This document shows positions 9,903-21,643 of a stretch of DNA of 64,000 bases, piece by piece (position 1 is the stretch's first letter; each line of letters begins with the position of its first letter). Under the pieces are notes generated by a model. The model made no database searches and was not told the origin of the DNA. It was given only the letters and a program-made list of their open reading frames with translations. A program made the translations under genes and the position numbers. The DNA comes from Gautieria morchelliformis (taxonomy: Eukaryota; Basidiomycota; Agaricomycetes; Gomphales; Gomphaceae). The stretch covers positions 1 to 64,000 of the forward strand of contig WHVA01000027.1 of the NCBI GenBank assembly GCA_015179125.1, given 5' to 3'.

Positions 9903-10898
9903 ATGTCTGCCCTCACACAGCCAAGCTCCCTATACTGGATCAAACCACTCACCGGAGATAACTATCCCGCGTGGAAGGAAAAGATGCGATGGATCTTGCT
10001 TGAGCAAGATCTATGGGAACATGCATCAGGTCAGGCGACGAAACCAGTGCCGGCCGACGACAAAAACGTAATGGCCCCGGAGAAACAGGTGATCGCAGAT
10101 TGGATGAAAAGGGACCAACAGGCCTTCACGGCAATCAGTTTACATATCAGCGATGACTACCTGGTCTATACATACGGTGCCTCGATGGCACGCGAGGTAT
10201 GGCTAGCCCTGCTTACGATCTTCGAAGCAAGAGGGCTGTTGGGTATAATAAATGTGCGTCGGGATTTCTTCCGCACTTTCATAGCCAAAGGTGGCAACAT
10301 GGAAGAACATATACGAAAGCTGCGTAGCCTCCAACAGCAGCTGCACACACTCGGTGATCTAGTTAGCGATCGCAACTTCTGCAACGTGCTACTCACCTCA
10401 CTCCCCGGTTCTTGGTCCACGTGCCTTACAGCGATCAATGCCGCCCTTCCCACGCTTTCCTCTGACATACTCATAGCTCGAGTCCTGGAAGAGGATCGAA
10501 CCCGGCGCTCCACTCATGGCACAGAGATGGCCCTGAGGGCGCAGGACAAGCACGGAAAGGGGCGCAATGGACGTCATGATGGCGGTGCCACAAAAGGGAA
10601 GTGCAATAATTGTGGCAAAAAGGGGCATTGGGTCAAGGATTGCTGGGCCAAGGGTGGTGGAAAGGAGGGGCAAGTGCCAAAATGGTGGAAGGATTCAGCT
10701 AAGAACTCAAATGCAGACTCTACTAAACAAGCTACCGAAGGCAAAAGCACTGCTGACGACTTTGCATTCACCACCATAGAGTCCATGGACCCCAAGCCGG
10801 GCGATCAGTCATCAATTGCTGAAGATCTATCGTGTCGCACCACCATCTCTGCATCAGAATGGCTGGTGGACATGGGATCGGCGACACATATCGCCTGA
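9903..10898 (+). pseudogene. gag: Copia-2 Gag and start of protease
   Basis: The 331-residue frame begins MSALTQPSSLYWIKPL and carries the copia gag fold (DNYPAWKEKMRWIL) and a CCHC knuckle CNNCGKKGHWVKDC near residue 235. It ends just after the protease motif WLVDMGSATHIA, where a TGA (10896-10898) stands in the place of an arginine codon seen in the related Copia-3 protein. The reading continues normally past it. The protease loop has D-M-G where the family has D-S/T-G, so activity is doubtful even without the stop. Confidence 0.85.
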
Positions 10899-12179
10899 AA
10901 CAGGGACGACTTTATTGAGTTCAGTTCTGACCCATCAGAGACTGAGGGCATCGCCCCCGGGAGCCCCTTGAAGACCCTAGGCCCCGGGATTGTCCAAATG
11001 GAATTCAAGGCCGGCGATCGCACGTTTACAGTGAGACTAACGGACATGAAGCACGCTCCCGACGCACCAAATAATATTCTCAGCGTCGGGAGGCTCACGG
11101 ACATGGAGCATGTAGCTCTGTTCACCAACGACGGCATGAAATTCCTCTCCCGGTCAGGGACGGTCTTCGCCGAGGGGCACAAGGTAGGGCGTGTGTACCT
11201 CATGCGTGCCCATATCTGCCCTGCCATTCAGACGGACTTCGCCGCTGTGGCTAAGCCGAAGTCCTGGGACTCCTGGCATCGCATCCTGAGGCATGTCAAC
11301 ATCGGCACGATCAAATTAATGAAAGCACGTGATCTTGTCACCGGGATGGATGTGGACATGGCCGCGCCGGTGACACAATGTGTTGCTTGCATTCAGGGCA
11401 AGCATCACGTGGAACCGTTCCCCAAATGGGTGGAAGACACTGCTACAGTGGTAGGCGATCTGTCCGTCTCCGACGTTTGGGGACCGGCAAATACAGAGGG
11501 CCCGGCGTGGGAACGGTATTTTTATTCATTTACCGATGCCAAAAGCAGATACTCTGTCATTTACTTCAGCCACACCAAGGATGGCGTCCTTGATCGATTC
11601 AAGGAATACGCTGCCCTGGTTGAAACACAGACCGGGCACCAGCTTAAGCGCCTGTGCAGCGATGGAGGCGGTGAATACATTAACGCTCCCTTTAGAGATT
11701 TCTGCGCCCAAAAGGGGATCATCATGGAATCCACCACCCTTACTCACCAGCCCAGAATGGCATTGCCAAACGTCTGAACTGTACCTTGCTGGAGCATGCC
11801 CACGCCATGATCTTTGCGAAACAAGCGCCCAAGATCTTATGGCCGGAAGCTGTCGCCTACGCCTGTTATATCAAGAACAGGACGTCCACTCGGGCCCTTG
11901 GTGCAGACATGACTCCATTCGAGGCCTTTTTTGGCAAGAAACCTGACATCGGGAGGTTGGAAGAATTTGGTAAAATGCTGGGTCCAAGTTCCAGACCAGC
12001 GTCGTACTAAATTAGAGCCCAAGTCTGAGCAACATATATTTACCGGCATCACACCCAATGCTAAAGCATGGCGCTTCTACAATATCCATACGCGCCACAT
12101 CAAGACCTCCCGCAACGTCATCTTCGATGTCATCGACAACGCCATTCACCCCGTCCCTGATGACGATGACCTGGTGGTC
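10899..12179 (+). pseudogene. pol: Copia-2 protease-integrase segment with two frameshifts
   Basis: After the TGA the frame runs through KHAPDAPNNILSVGRL, the GAG-pre-integrase motif WHRILRHVNIGTIKLMK and CVACIQGKHHVEPFP. It then enters the integrase core with SDVWGPANTEG, CSDGGGEYINAPF and MEST. A 1-nt loss in a C run near 11740 shifts the frame, and the reading resumes with LEHAHAMIFAK and WPEAVAYACYIKN. A second shift lies near 11975. The segment ends at the solo LTR target at 12180. Confidence 0.82.
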
Positions 12180-12184
12180 GGGCC

Positions 12185-12669
12185 TGTTAGCAACTGTGGG
12201 TTATGGCAGGGAAGGTTCGGTAGAGCTCTTAAAAAGCTAGAATCAAATTCACTCTCTCAGTGAATTTATTGTCACTGAGTTATATTAATACAATACCTAG
12301 AATCAAATTCACTACATGATTTCCAGTCAACATGCTATGAAAATATAAAGAATACTACTCACCTCTCTCAGTGAATTTATTGTCACTGAGAGAGGAGCAC
12401 TATCCTGTCTCAGAAGGCATATACGTGCACCCGGCCCTTTAGCGCTCAATAGCTCGCGCGTCGAAGTCATTTCAAACTCCGCTGGGTGCAGCCGCTTGTG
12501 AAAATAGAGATAACAAAATGAAATGGAGAGGTAGGGATGGAAAATTTCGAAAGTAATCAGAGAAGCGGATGCATGGTACAAGAACAATGTGAGAAGAGAT
12601 TGAAACACCATACAATAAATCGAATATATTATGCTTGATTTTGGTGCAGGAGCATAAATGCACCCAACA
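12185..12669 (-). repeat. Solo LTR of the Copia-1 family (485 bp)
   Basis: It matches the Copia-1 LTR end to end (TGTTAGCAAC to CACCCAACA on the plus strand). The 5-bp duplication GGGCC flanks it at 12180-12184 and 12670-12674. The hairpin is at 12362-12395. It splits the Copia-2 pol linker between integrase and RT. Confidence 0.93.
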
Positions 12670-12935
12670 GGGCCGCCTGCAGGGAACACCACCAGGGCCG
12701 CCCAGCTGGTCCTGGCCCCCGCATCAGCTGTCGCACCTCCAGTGGAGGCCACTGCTGTGCCTGTGGCTGCGGAACCGAAGGCGGATCTGAGGCGCAGCAC
12801 CAGGATCGCGGGTAGACCCGTGCCTGATTACCGCCACATGCATGAGGGAGAGCGGGCTTTGTCAGCGACGGAGATTGTGACAGAGCCCGCGTCCTATGCA
12901 GAGGCGCTGCGCCGCGCAGACTACCCCATATGGCA
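12670..12935 (+). pseudogene. pol: Copia-2 pol, linker before reverse transcriptase
   Basis: The proline- and alanine-rich frame leads to RRSTRIAGRPVPDYR and ALRRADYPIWQK. These match the region before the RT domain in Copia-3 (RRSARITQRPDYRK, then APIWEKAM). It is cut by Gypsy-2 immediately after IWQK and resumes at 22164 with AMETEMEQH. Confidence 0.8.
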
Positions 12936-13099
12936 GAAAGTGTCAGGGGAACCCCCTCCTGAGGATATTTCTAGCCTCGGCTTCGGCTCTGACCCGAGAT
13001 CCGGGCCTAACCCGAACACAACCCGAGGGCCCGGCCGAGTTTCCAAAGCCTCAGCTTCAGGAATCATCCCTGAATGACGCCAAGGTAGTGGGTTGAGAC

Positions 13100-13786
13100 C
13101 AGGGCTGTCCACGAGTCAACCTGCAGGTTACCTGAACTTGGACTCGCAGGTTTTCCAGCTTCCAGAAGTGGAACCTGGACTTGACCTGAGTTTTTCTGCA
13201 GGTTGACTTGGACCCGCAGGTTAAACCTGCGGGTGACTTGCAGTGACTTGCCAGATTATTCTGAGCTGACTCACCCGTGCGAGTGCATGATGTGTCTCCT
13301 CCCGTGGGGATGGGGGTGAGCTATTTCACACATCCTTACATCCTATTTTGACCATGCTCCTCTAGCAACATCCACAGATGTCGAATGTGCATTCAGTCAG
13401 GGCCGACTGACTGTATCACGGATGCGTCGCTCTCTGAAGGAAGAGTCGACACGTGCCAGAACCATACTCAGCACATGGCTGTCATATGAAGGACTTGTTC
13501 ATGAGGAATATGTTGTAGAGTTGCTGCATGATAAGAGTAAGCACGTCAAGAAGGCTGTTGTGCAGAAGGAGGTAATAGTAGTTGAATGACATGTAAATGA
13601 CATGAATTCTTGGAATGTAAGGCTTGCAGGTCTGCGAGTCACCTGCAGAATTCCAAAGGCAAAACCTGGACTTGGCAGGTTTTTAGGCGCTGGGTCACCT
13701 GGACTTGTGGGAGTTGGATCTGCAGGTTAAAATCACAGGTTGAACTGCGAGTCACCTGCAGGAACCTGGACTCGTGGACAGCCCTG
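13100..13786. mobile_element. hAT-1, non-autonomous hAT element
   Basis: Terminal inverted repeats read CAGGGCTGTCCACGAGTC at both ends. The 8-bp duplication GTTGAGAC at 13092-13099 and 13787-13794 is the hAT signature. The empty site is present in the Gypsy-2 3' LTR near 21925 (GGGTTGAGACGCGCG). Subterminal regions are rich in CCTGCAGGTT/AACCTGCGAG motifs, which could be transposase-binding repeats. Confidence 0.92.
13359..13589 (+). pseudogene. hAT transposase C-terminal fragment (dimerisation domain)
   Basis: The open frame reads PLATSTDVECAFSQGRLTVS followed by RMRRSL and STRARTILSTWLSYEGLV. This matches the C-terminal hAT dimerisation region, where the ERxFSxxG-like motif appears as ECAFSQGR. 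Only the last 76 residues of the transposase remain, so hAT-1 is an internal-deletion derivative of an autonomous parent. Confidence 0.85.
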
Positions 13787-14066
13787 GTTGAGACGCACGT
13801 GGTAGGCGAGGGCTGCAGGGGCGTGGATGTGTGTCAGGAGTGGAGCGGACATCCCTGACTTCGATCAGGGGTGCGAGGTATATAGGTAGCGCACTGGTAG
13901 TGGAGGTCCTTAGCCTTTCCTCTTTGGATCCTCCTCTACCAGGTGAGTTGTGTGTGATATAGGTAGCTTTTATTCATATCTTTGGATCCTCCTCTACCAG
14001 GCCGCGTGAGTCCGCCGTCTAGGGAGAGTTGCCCTCACAGCAGGAAAGGCTCTTCTCCAAGGACCG

Positions 14067-15408
14067 GTGGTCGGGCCACACAGTAAAGCCATAGGAAATT
14101 TCGGCCTTAGCAATTCCGAGTTGGATTTCAGAACGCCCTCGGAGCATACGGTGCCTGACACCCCCTCCTTCGAAATCGTCCCTTCGACCCTGGCACCAAC
14201 CCCAAGCATTCCTTCGAATTCCATGATGATGGACCAGTCCGAACGGATCTGGAATATCAAAGAAGAGCTCCAGGTGAGCCGAGCGAAGAACAAGGAAATA
14301 GCAAACTTGCTGCATGTCATCATGACCAAATTAGATGCGGGGCCGATGGCCCAAGAACCAAGAAGAGAAGAGGCGTGAACCGAAGAGTTCAAGGGGTTTG
14401 AAGACTCGGAAAGGGAAGCCGAGAGACTGACGATGGGTTTGAAGCAGGGGAAAGTGAAGCCGGCGACACCCTTGGATTTCGATGGGGACCGGGAACGGGG
14501 CCAAGCCTTCTTGAACTCCCTGACCCTATACTTCATAATCAGCGGAGAGGCATTCCCCTCAGATCAAGCCCGCATCCACTGGGCCCTGTCATTCTTCAAG
14601 TCCGGCCGAGCTGCACGCTTCGCAAACTGAGTCCTACGTACCAAAGCCAAAACCCGAACCCCGCACTTTCAAAGTTGGGTGGATTTCCAGAAGGAATTCA
14701 AGGACCAGTTCTGCCCGAGAAATGAACAGCTCACCATGCTTGAAGGCACGGGCTGGTACCAAGGCAAAGACCCAATTGACGAGTACATTAACCGCCTTCA
14801 GGAACTGGTGGACCTAGCAGAATATGATGATGGGAAAATTAAAGTCATCAAATTTCACCAAGGGCTAGACCCGAGCCTGCAGAACAAAGTGGCACTGCTC
14901 GGAGATAGTGCCCCAGACTTCGATGACCCCGAGGGATGGTACGAGGCTGCCCGAAGAGTTTCCCGAAACCGAGACGTGAATGAGGCATTCCTCGAAACAA
15001 GCCAAGGTTTTGGCAGGCCCACCTGAGGCACTAGCACCTTCCCAAAGACTGCCGTAACCCCTGTGTTCAATCCCGAGCCCCTGTTCCGTGGGCTGATGGA
15101 AACCACAGCCCCAGCCCTGCGGAGAGATGGCCCAGCCCCAATGGATGTAGACACTACAAACTGAGGCGGCCGCCCCTCGGCAACTTGCTACCGATGCTGC
15201 AAGTCGGGACACTATGCCCGAGAGTGCCCCCAAGCCTTCGACGTTTGAACCATGACCCTCGAATAAAAACTAGAGATGGTCCTGGAGCTCCTTGCCCTAG
15301 CTGATGCAAGCTGAGCGGCCTCCGAGTCGGGAGAGGAACCCGCAACTCAAGGGGTGACAAAGGATGCGAAAGGACCAATGTCGGGTTTTGTGGATCGCAG
15401 CGGGTGAG
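14067..15408 (+). pseudogene. gag: Gypsy-2 Gag with multiple TGA stops
   Basis: One reading frame runs throughout, interrupted by TGA at 14376, 14628, 15024, 15162, 15246, 15312 and 15405 and by TAA at 15264. It contains the retrotransposon-gag core (HWALSFFKSGRAARFAN and WVDFQKEFKDQFCPRNEQ, then VIKFHQGLDPSLQNKV). A CCHC-like knuckle CYRCCKSGHYARECP lies at about 15190. No frameshift occurs over 1.3 kb. The usual gag role is to form the particle that packages element RNA. Confidence 0.85.
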
Positions 15409-17280
15409 GAGTGTTCCCCCGTTGCCTGTACATAACCGGTTCTCTTGCCTTGAAGTTGAGAATGAAATGCCCCCATTCACCTCACCTTTGCAAGAGAACT
15501 CGGTTGAAGCCACACAGAAAACCTGCCGGTCATACATGCCCCGTCTTCAGGCCTTTGAGAAAAGAATGCCGAGACAGTGCGTGATCGGCTCAACCAGGAC
15601 CGCGAAATCCCTAGTGGTCAAGGTGGAAATTCACACGACTGACACGGGGGAGGTTAATGTCATGACCTGTCTATTTCTCTTACCCTGCTGCCTCTACGTG
15701 CCCCCTCGTCACTCCCTAGCATCTTCGCCAGAGTTCGCCTCACCCTCCGACCACTCCTCCTCTACGTCCACTCTATTCGCTGTTCGCCCCATTCTCCGAA
15801 CCGCTATTCGCTGCTCACACATTTCACCAGCAGGTACACCATCAAATACAATCGATACCATTTACCCGGCGTGATGGTTCATCACTAACCCCATCATCTT
15901 CTTAATCCAACCACTTTGGGTGTTCATATGGCCAAAGTGTGTTCGCGGGACGTCCCTTCCATAGGTCGTGTGGGATCAACCCAGTAGACGAAGAGTCCGT
16001 GCAGGGTAGCATGTATGCGGGTCCCAAGACATGATTTCGTACATAAGTGCCTTTGCCACCTTTACTCTCCGTCGTTTCATGTTCGCACTCTTCCCTCACT
16101 CTATTGTATGTTTATTCCATCTACCTAGTATCATGACTGCGCACCCCTATCCAGCCCTGACTCATGACAGCCTCTTTCCTATTCGCTGATACCTTACGAG
16201 CATTCGATATAAGTAGTTTACATTCCCATGTATATTCTCCAGTTCAATTATCATACGTCGTTCATCTTGTGCAAACTTGACCTTGCTGTGATCATCATCT
16301 TGAGCCTTCTCCTGGAGATTTCTATCTTCGACCAGAAGAGGACTTAGGCATCACTGGTGAGTTCTCATACTTCATCTTCGTTACCTTAGCCTTCGAACTA
16401 TTTTCTGTGCTGCCGGCGAAGGGCTCCCAAGGAGCACCTTCGCCAACGAAGGGATTGTCGCTACTTAGACAGCCCTTCCGTGACACCTTGCACGTTACAT
16501 CGTCAAGTCCCACGGGCTATTTCGCTATGACTGTAGATAGGGCGAGCCCCGTTCGGGCAACCCTCTTATCTTGTGAACATTTATTGGTTCACCTATTCGC
16601 CGAACGGCATACTTATTCGCACAAGTTATTCGGGCATTCGCTGTGTTCACTAATACACACTATTAACACCCAAAAACCAATCTTGACAGTTAAGTCTGGA
16701 ACCGCCCTGATTGACAGTGGGGCCACCGGGATGTTCATGGACCGAGCATACGTGGAAAGGAACCGTCTCAGTATGCAGAAACTCCAAAAGCCGATCTACA
16801 TACGCAATGTGGACAGGATCCTGAACACCTCAGGAGCCGTTACCGAAGTTGTAGACACCATCCTCCAGTTCAATGGGCATTTGGAGAGAACTACGTTTGT
16901 AGTCGCCTCCCTTGGGGTGCAAGACATCATCATTGGCTTCCCCTGGCTCCACAATCATAACCCAGAGATCAACTGGCAATCCGGCAAGATTTCCATGAGT
17001 CGCTGCCCGGATAGGTGCCACACATGCCGAGCCAAGGAGCATGGAGAGCAGAAGGAACTATGACAGGCTGAGAGGAAGCTGCGGAAGTGCCACTCAGGCC
17101 CACACCCGGCAATCGTCGAGGAGAGTGACAGCTCCAACGACGAAGCCGAGGAGGGCCCCTCAGAAGCCACAGACCCCAAACAAGCCCACCTCGCAAGCCT
17201 GCTGCAAGAGGGGGACCACTTACTCTATGTGGACTTACCCCCCGAGCCTGAACCCGAGGTTATCCGAGGTTATCCGAGCA
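15409..17280 (+). pseudogene. pol: Gypsy-2 protease region, interrupted by a solo LTR
   Basis: A shift of -1 near the C run at 15416-15420 leads from gag into the frame with VHNRFSCLEVENEMPPF. The solo LTR at 15658 then interrupts. After it, the frame continues with ALIDSGATGMFMDRAYV, a retropepsin active-site loop, and IIGFPWLHNHNPEINWQSG, the second conserved loop. A TGA at 17061 and a 10-bp tandem duplication (GAGGTTATCC twice, about 17259-17278) break the connection to RT. Confidence 0.83.
15658..16688. repeat. Solo LTR of a TGTCATGAC family (1031 bp)
   Basis: Ends are TGTCATGACCTG and CCAATCTTGACA. The duplication GTTAA flanks it at 15653-15657 and 16689-16693. It has the same family as 23837-24837 and 44045-45319 but lies in the opposite orientation. 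It splits the Gypsy-2 protease region. ORFs inside it (for example 15902-16099) occur in all three copies and look non-coding. Confidence 0.92.
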
Positions 17281-18730
17281 GCAACCACGACATCTCAATT
17301 CCTTGCCGAGGCTTCCCAGAAGCATGCCAAAGCCGAGACCCAGATCCCGGAGTACCTGCGGGAATTTGAAGAGGTCTTCGCCAAAGAATCCTTTGACACC
17401 CTGCCGACTCGCAAGGTCTGGGACCATGCGGTCAAACTCAAGCCCGGATCCAAGCCAACGAACTGCAAGGTGTACCCACTCTCCCCCTCGGAGCAGATTG
17501 AACTGGACGACTTCCTGTGGGAAAACCTCCGTACTGGGAGGATCACCCCATCTAAGTCCCCTATGGCATCCCCAGTCTTCTTCATCAAGAAGAAGGATGG
17601 GTCCCTCCGGCTTGTACAGGATTACCGAGCCTTGAACGCAATCACGATCAAGAATCAGTACCCGATCCCCCTCATCTCCGAGCTCATCAACCAACTCCGA
17701 GGGGCGAAGTACTTTACGAAGCTGGATGTTCGATGGGGGTTCAACAACGTCCGGATTCGTGGAGGGGATGAGTGGAAGGCTGCCTTCCGGACGAACCGAG
17801 GCCTGTTCGAACCTCGGGTCATGTTCTTCGGCCTTACAAACAGCCCGGCAACCTTCCAGACCATGATGAATGATGTTTTCCGAGATATGATTATGGAAGG
17901 TGTCGTCTGTGTGTACCTCGACGACATCCTTATATTCACAAAGACACTCTCGGAACATCGGAAGGTGGAGTACAAGCTGTTCCTTAAACCCGAGAAATGT
18001 GAGTTTGAGAAAACCTGGATTGAGTACCTTGGGCTCATTGTCTCGGATGGAGCAGTAGAGATGGACCCGGTGAAGGTGACAGGTGTCTCCAAGTGGCCGA
18101 CGCCTCGGAACCGACGTGAAGTGCAGTCCTTCGTCAGCTTCGTAAACTTCTACCGCCGGTTCATCCAGGACTTCTCTCATCACGCTCGGCCCCTCTTCGA
18201 CCTGACCAAGAAGGATGTCCCCTGGGTTTGGGCCGAGGTCGAGCAAGCCGCCTTCGACAAGCTCAAGCAGTTGATCACCTCGGCCCCAATCCTGGTATTC
18301 CCGGATGACCTCCGCCCTTTCCAGGTAGAAGCCGACGCGTCCGATGCAGCTACCGGGGCTGTCCTGTCCCAGCAATCCCAGCAAGATGAGAAGTGGCACC
18401 CGATCGCATACTTCTCCAAAAGTCTGAGCCCTGTCGAATGGGATTATGAGATCCACGACAAAGAGATGCTGGCGATCATCCAGGCGTTGGAAGAGTGGTG
18501 ACACTTCCTTGAAGGAGCTCACAGCTGAGTCGAGCTCTGGACGGACCACAAAAACTTGGAGTATTTCCGCACATCTAAGAAGCTCAACCAGAGGCAAGCC
18601 CGGTCGTCCCTCTACTTGTCTCGGTTCGACTTCGAGTTGCACCACCGGCCGGGAAGGTCCATGGGTAAACCGGACGCCCTGTCCCGACGTGCAGACCACG
18701 ATTCTGGGAGTGGAGACAATGCTGACCTGA
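17281..18730 (+). pseudogene. pol: Gypsy-2 reverse transcriptase and RNase H
   Basis: The open frame carries the RT blocks FFIKKKDGSLRLVQDYRALN, LDVRWGFNNVRIRGGDEWK, NSPATFQTMMNDVF and VCVYLDDILIF, with the catalytic YLDD. RNase H follows with FQVEADASDAATGAVLSQ. TGA codons at 18499 and 18526 replace arginine-like positions just before WTDHKNLEYF. Otherwise the domain is complete, and the length fits a chromoviral RT-RH. Confidence 0.9.
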
Positions 18731-20330
18731 CACTGCTCCGTCCTGAGCTCTATGTGGTCTGGGCGCTCAAAGGAGTGATGGCTGTTGGCGAAGAAGCCAA
18801 CATCCTCCGAGACATCCGCAGGGGTTTCCGAGATGGGGGAAACGAGGAGTCGGTTGTGAAGGCAGTGGAAGAACTTCGGAAGGGGCACTCCAGCTCGGTA
18901 CGAAGTGCCGAGTGGTCGGAGAGAGACGGGCTGTTGCAATTCCAGGGAAAGATCTATGTCCCAGATACGCATGACCTCTGGTGTCGAATTGTGTCCCAGC
19001 ACCATGACACTCGAGTAGCCAGGCATGCCGGGAGGTGGAAGACATTGGAACTGGTAGCACTGAACTATTGGTGGCCACAGATTTCGAGGTACGTCGGCCA
19101 GTATGTAAGGTCCTGTGACCTCTGCCTACGCACCAAGGCCCAACCCTGACTCCCGATGGGTGAGCTGGTTCCACTCCCAGTTCCCAAATCCCGGTGGGAC
19201 ATGGTTAGCGTAGACTTCATCGTCGAACTACTGGAATCCCATGGGTACGACGCGGTCATGTGTGTAGTGGACCTAGTGAGCAAAAGGTCCCACTTCATCC
19301 CGACCATGACCACAGTATCAGCCCTCGGGCGGCCTGACTGTTCCTCAGGAATGTCTGGAAACTGCACAGACTCCCACGCCAGGTAGTTTCCGATCGAGGC
19401 CCCCAATTCGTGGCCGAGCTTACCCGAGAACTGTACCATATGCTCAGGATTGGACTGGCCACGACGGCCACATATCACCCACAAGGGGACGGCCAGACTG
19501 AACACGTCAACCAAGAGCTCAAACAGTACCTTCAGCTCTTTGTGAACGAGAGGCAAGACGACTGGGATGAACTCCTCCCACTCGTGGAGTTCCAGTACAA
19601 CAACCACGTCCACTCCTCAACCCGAGAAACCCCATTCATGCTCGACACTGGCCGGCACCCTCGGATGGGCTTTGAACCCGACCAGCCAAACTCTCGGATG
19701 GAAGTTGTGAATGAATTCCGGGACCGAATGGAAGCCTCGCTCATGGAAGCGTGGTCAGCACTGGTCAAAGCGAAGGATGACATGGCTCGGTATTATAACC
19801 AACGCCGAATCCCTGCCCCCGAGTACGCTGTCGGAGACCGAGTCTTCCTCAATGCAAGTTACATCCGAACCACCCGGCCCTTGGCCAAGCTAGCCCACCA
19901 ATACCTCGGCCCCTTCACGGTAGTTCAGAAAGTCGGGAAGAACGCGTATCGGTTGCGCCTACCCACTTCAATGGCTCGGCTGCACCCAGTGTTCAACATT
20001 GTGAAACTCCTCCCAGCCCCGGAAGACCCGATCCCGGGCCAAAGAGCCAGGCCCCCACTGCCACCCAAAATTGTTGATGGTGAGGAACATTATGTCGTTG
20101 ACAAGATACTCGACAGCCGCCTCCTATGAGGTCACCTCCAGTTCTTAGTCAAATGGGAGGGCTATGGGTATGAGGAGAACTCGTGGGTATCTGAAGATGA
20201 TGTCCATGCGCCGGCCAAAGTGCGGGAATTTTACCGAACCCACCCAGGAGCACCCCAAAGGGTCAAGTCAACAGCCTTCCGTTTGATAATGTCCCGTGCT
20301 TCGAGGACGCAGCACTCTAGAGGGGGGTGA
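18556..20330 (+). pseudogene. pol: Gypsy-2 integrase and chromodomain
   Basis: After RNase H the frame gives the integrase HHCC zinc finger (around 19000-19130, ending CDLCLRTKAQP). It continues with the catalytic core WDMVSVDFIVELL, where the first D sits, then SDRGPQFVAE, then the E in the block GDGQTEHVNQELKQYL. TGA codons lie at 19147 and 19335, and a 1-nt loss in a G run near 19328 shifts the frame. The tail ends in a chromodomain with HLQFLVKWEGYGYEENSW after a TGA at 20127. Chromodomains direct integration toward modified histones in this clade. Confidence 0.88.
20317..20330 (+). other. Gypsy-2 polypurine tract
   Basis: AGAGGGGGGTGA directly precedes the 3' LTR start TGTCAGGGG. It also contains the natural pol stop TGA at 20328-20330. 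Confidence 0.75.
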
Positions 20331-20758
20331 TGTCAGGGGAACCCCCTCCCGAGGATATTTCTAGCCTCGGCTTCGGCTCCGACCCGAGATGTTGGGTGCA
20401 TTTATACTCCTGCACCAAAATCAAGCCAAATAGATTCCACCATTCATATTTCTTTTGATTTTGACTTGAAACCATGCTGACATTCATTCTATGATTTGTC
20501 AAAATTTTCTTTGATTTTTCGAAGCTGTATTTCTACTTCTTTTCATGTTTTGTCCAACCGACCCTTTGTGGGTGGTTGTGGACAAGTTTCCTTTTTGAGC
20601 TGCGGCTGTTCACTAACGCGCTACGTTCTATGGGCGCTTATCATGGCACACCGTGGCCTCACGGGCGCTAAAGCGCCAGCTAGTAATACATGCGCATGAG
20701 ACACATTTCCCTCCTCTCTCAGTGACTACTAAATTCACTGAGAGAGGCAAGTAAATTA

Positions 20759-21643
20759 GAGCTCGTTCGGTGGCGGAATTGTAATTCGCAATTAGAAAAC
20801 GCAATGTCAATTCGGGTGGTGTGGTATTGTGATCTCGTTTGCTCAGTTTCAGCCCGCCGAACGCGACACTCAAAATGCGTGATTTTGCTCAATTTCACCG
20901 AAGGCAGCCGAACACTCCAAACTGAAATTCTGTCACGTGACACAGAATTTTTCCTCTGCACCGCTGCCACAGCACCACTTCGAAGAAAGCATGGCGCCAG
21001 TACATTCCCAATTGAGACGGGGCACGTCGGAGAGGCTCCAGAAACACCGAAAGGCCGCTTTGTTGGTGCTTACCAGTGCCCTTGCCAATACGGCAACATT
21101 CTATCTTATAACGTGTCTTGAGCTAACTAGTAGATTAGAAACCAGTAGTATAGAATTGAAAAGGTACTTACACGCTGCCAGCACATCTTACAGGGCCCTA
21201 TTTTCTTGGCTACTGCAGGACTGAACTTCGTTGCCAATGCCGTGACAACGAGACTCCATGTGGTGGCCTTCCAGCCCGATTCCGCTTGAGTACCACCCTC
21301 GCGTGCTTGGAGGAGTACAGCGACGAGCTTGGCCTCCTCTTCAGCTGTCCAGTCAACACATTCCTTTTTTGGCTTGTCCGATCTGGGAACCGCCATGACG
21401 TAGTGTGTAGAGCGACCTGGTGTAATGACGGAAGGCGATTCGGTTTTCAAAATAACAAGGAATTCTGGTCAGAACCAGAATTCCAACTTACCTATGAAAA
21501 TTGCAATCGCAGAAGTTGGCAATTTCCGAAATTGTGTCAGCCAAACGGTCACACAATCTCACGCAATTTTCAGAATCATCTGGAATCAACATGATCTCAT
21601 TTTGGGTGTGTGATTCCATACGATTCCGTAGTCAAACGGGCTC
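20759..21643. mobile_element. PIF/Harbinger relic inside the solo LTR (885 bp)
   Basis: It is flanked by the 3-bp duplication TTA, the PIF/Harbinger target. Terminal repeats begin GAGCTCGTTCG on the left and GAGCCCGTTTG on the right. The related uninterrupted LTR gives the empty site. It retains an antisense Myb-like ORF but no DDE transposase, so it is non-autonomous. Confidence 0.9.
21127..21396 (-). pseudogene. Myb/SANT-like DNA-binding protein fragment of a Harbinger element
   Basis: From the ATG at 21396 the product starts MAVPRSDKPKKECVDWTAEE and continues with KLVAVLLQAREGG, SGWKATTWSLVV and CWQRV. The Trp spacing is that of Myb/SANT-like domains, which serve as the accessory DNA-binding protein of PIF/Harbinger elements. 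It ends soon after the domain, so only the first exon may be present. Confidence 0.75.

Larger units (their letters stand above)
12941..14039 (+). repeat. Gypsy-2 5' LTR containing hAT-1
   Basis: Without the 687-bp hAT and its 8-bp duplication it is about 404 bp. Both Gypsy-2 LTRs hold a roughly 22-bp direct repeat (core GGATCCTCCTCTACCAGG) near the 3' end, at about 13914 and 13981 here. The sequence after the LTR (GCAGGAAAGGCTC) shows no obvious TGG-type primer site. Confidence 0.88.

Noticed and set aside
15405..15425. Programmed -1 frameshift between Gypsy-2 gag and protease at a C run
   Set aside because: The position fits, but the run is five Cs rather than a full slippery heptamer and the gene is decayed. 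A chance deletion cannot be excluded.
15902..16513. ORFs inside the TGTCATGAC-family LTRs (also at 24012-24593 and 44634-44873)
   Set aside because: They recur in all solo LTR copies in differing frames, with no domain, so they are LTR sequence.
14067..20330. TGA recoding (read-through or reassignment) to explain many in-frame TGA codons
   Set aside because: Other genes in the window use TGA as a normal stop, including the natural end of this pol gene, and CpG decay explains the pattern more simply.
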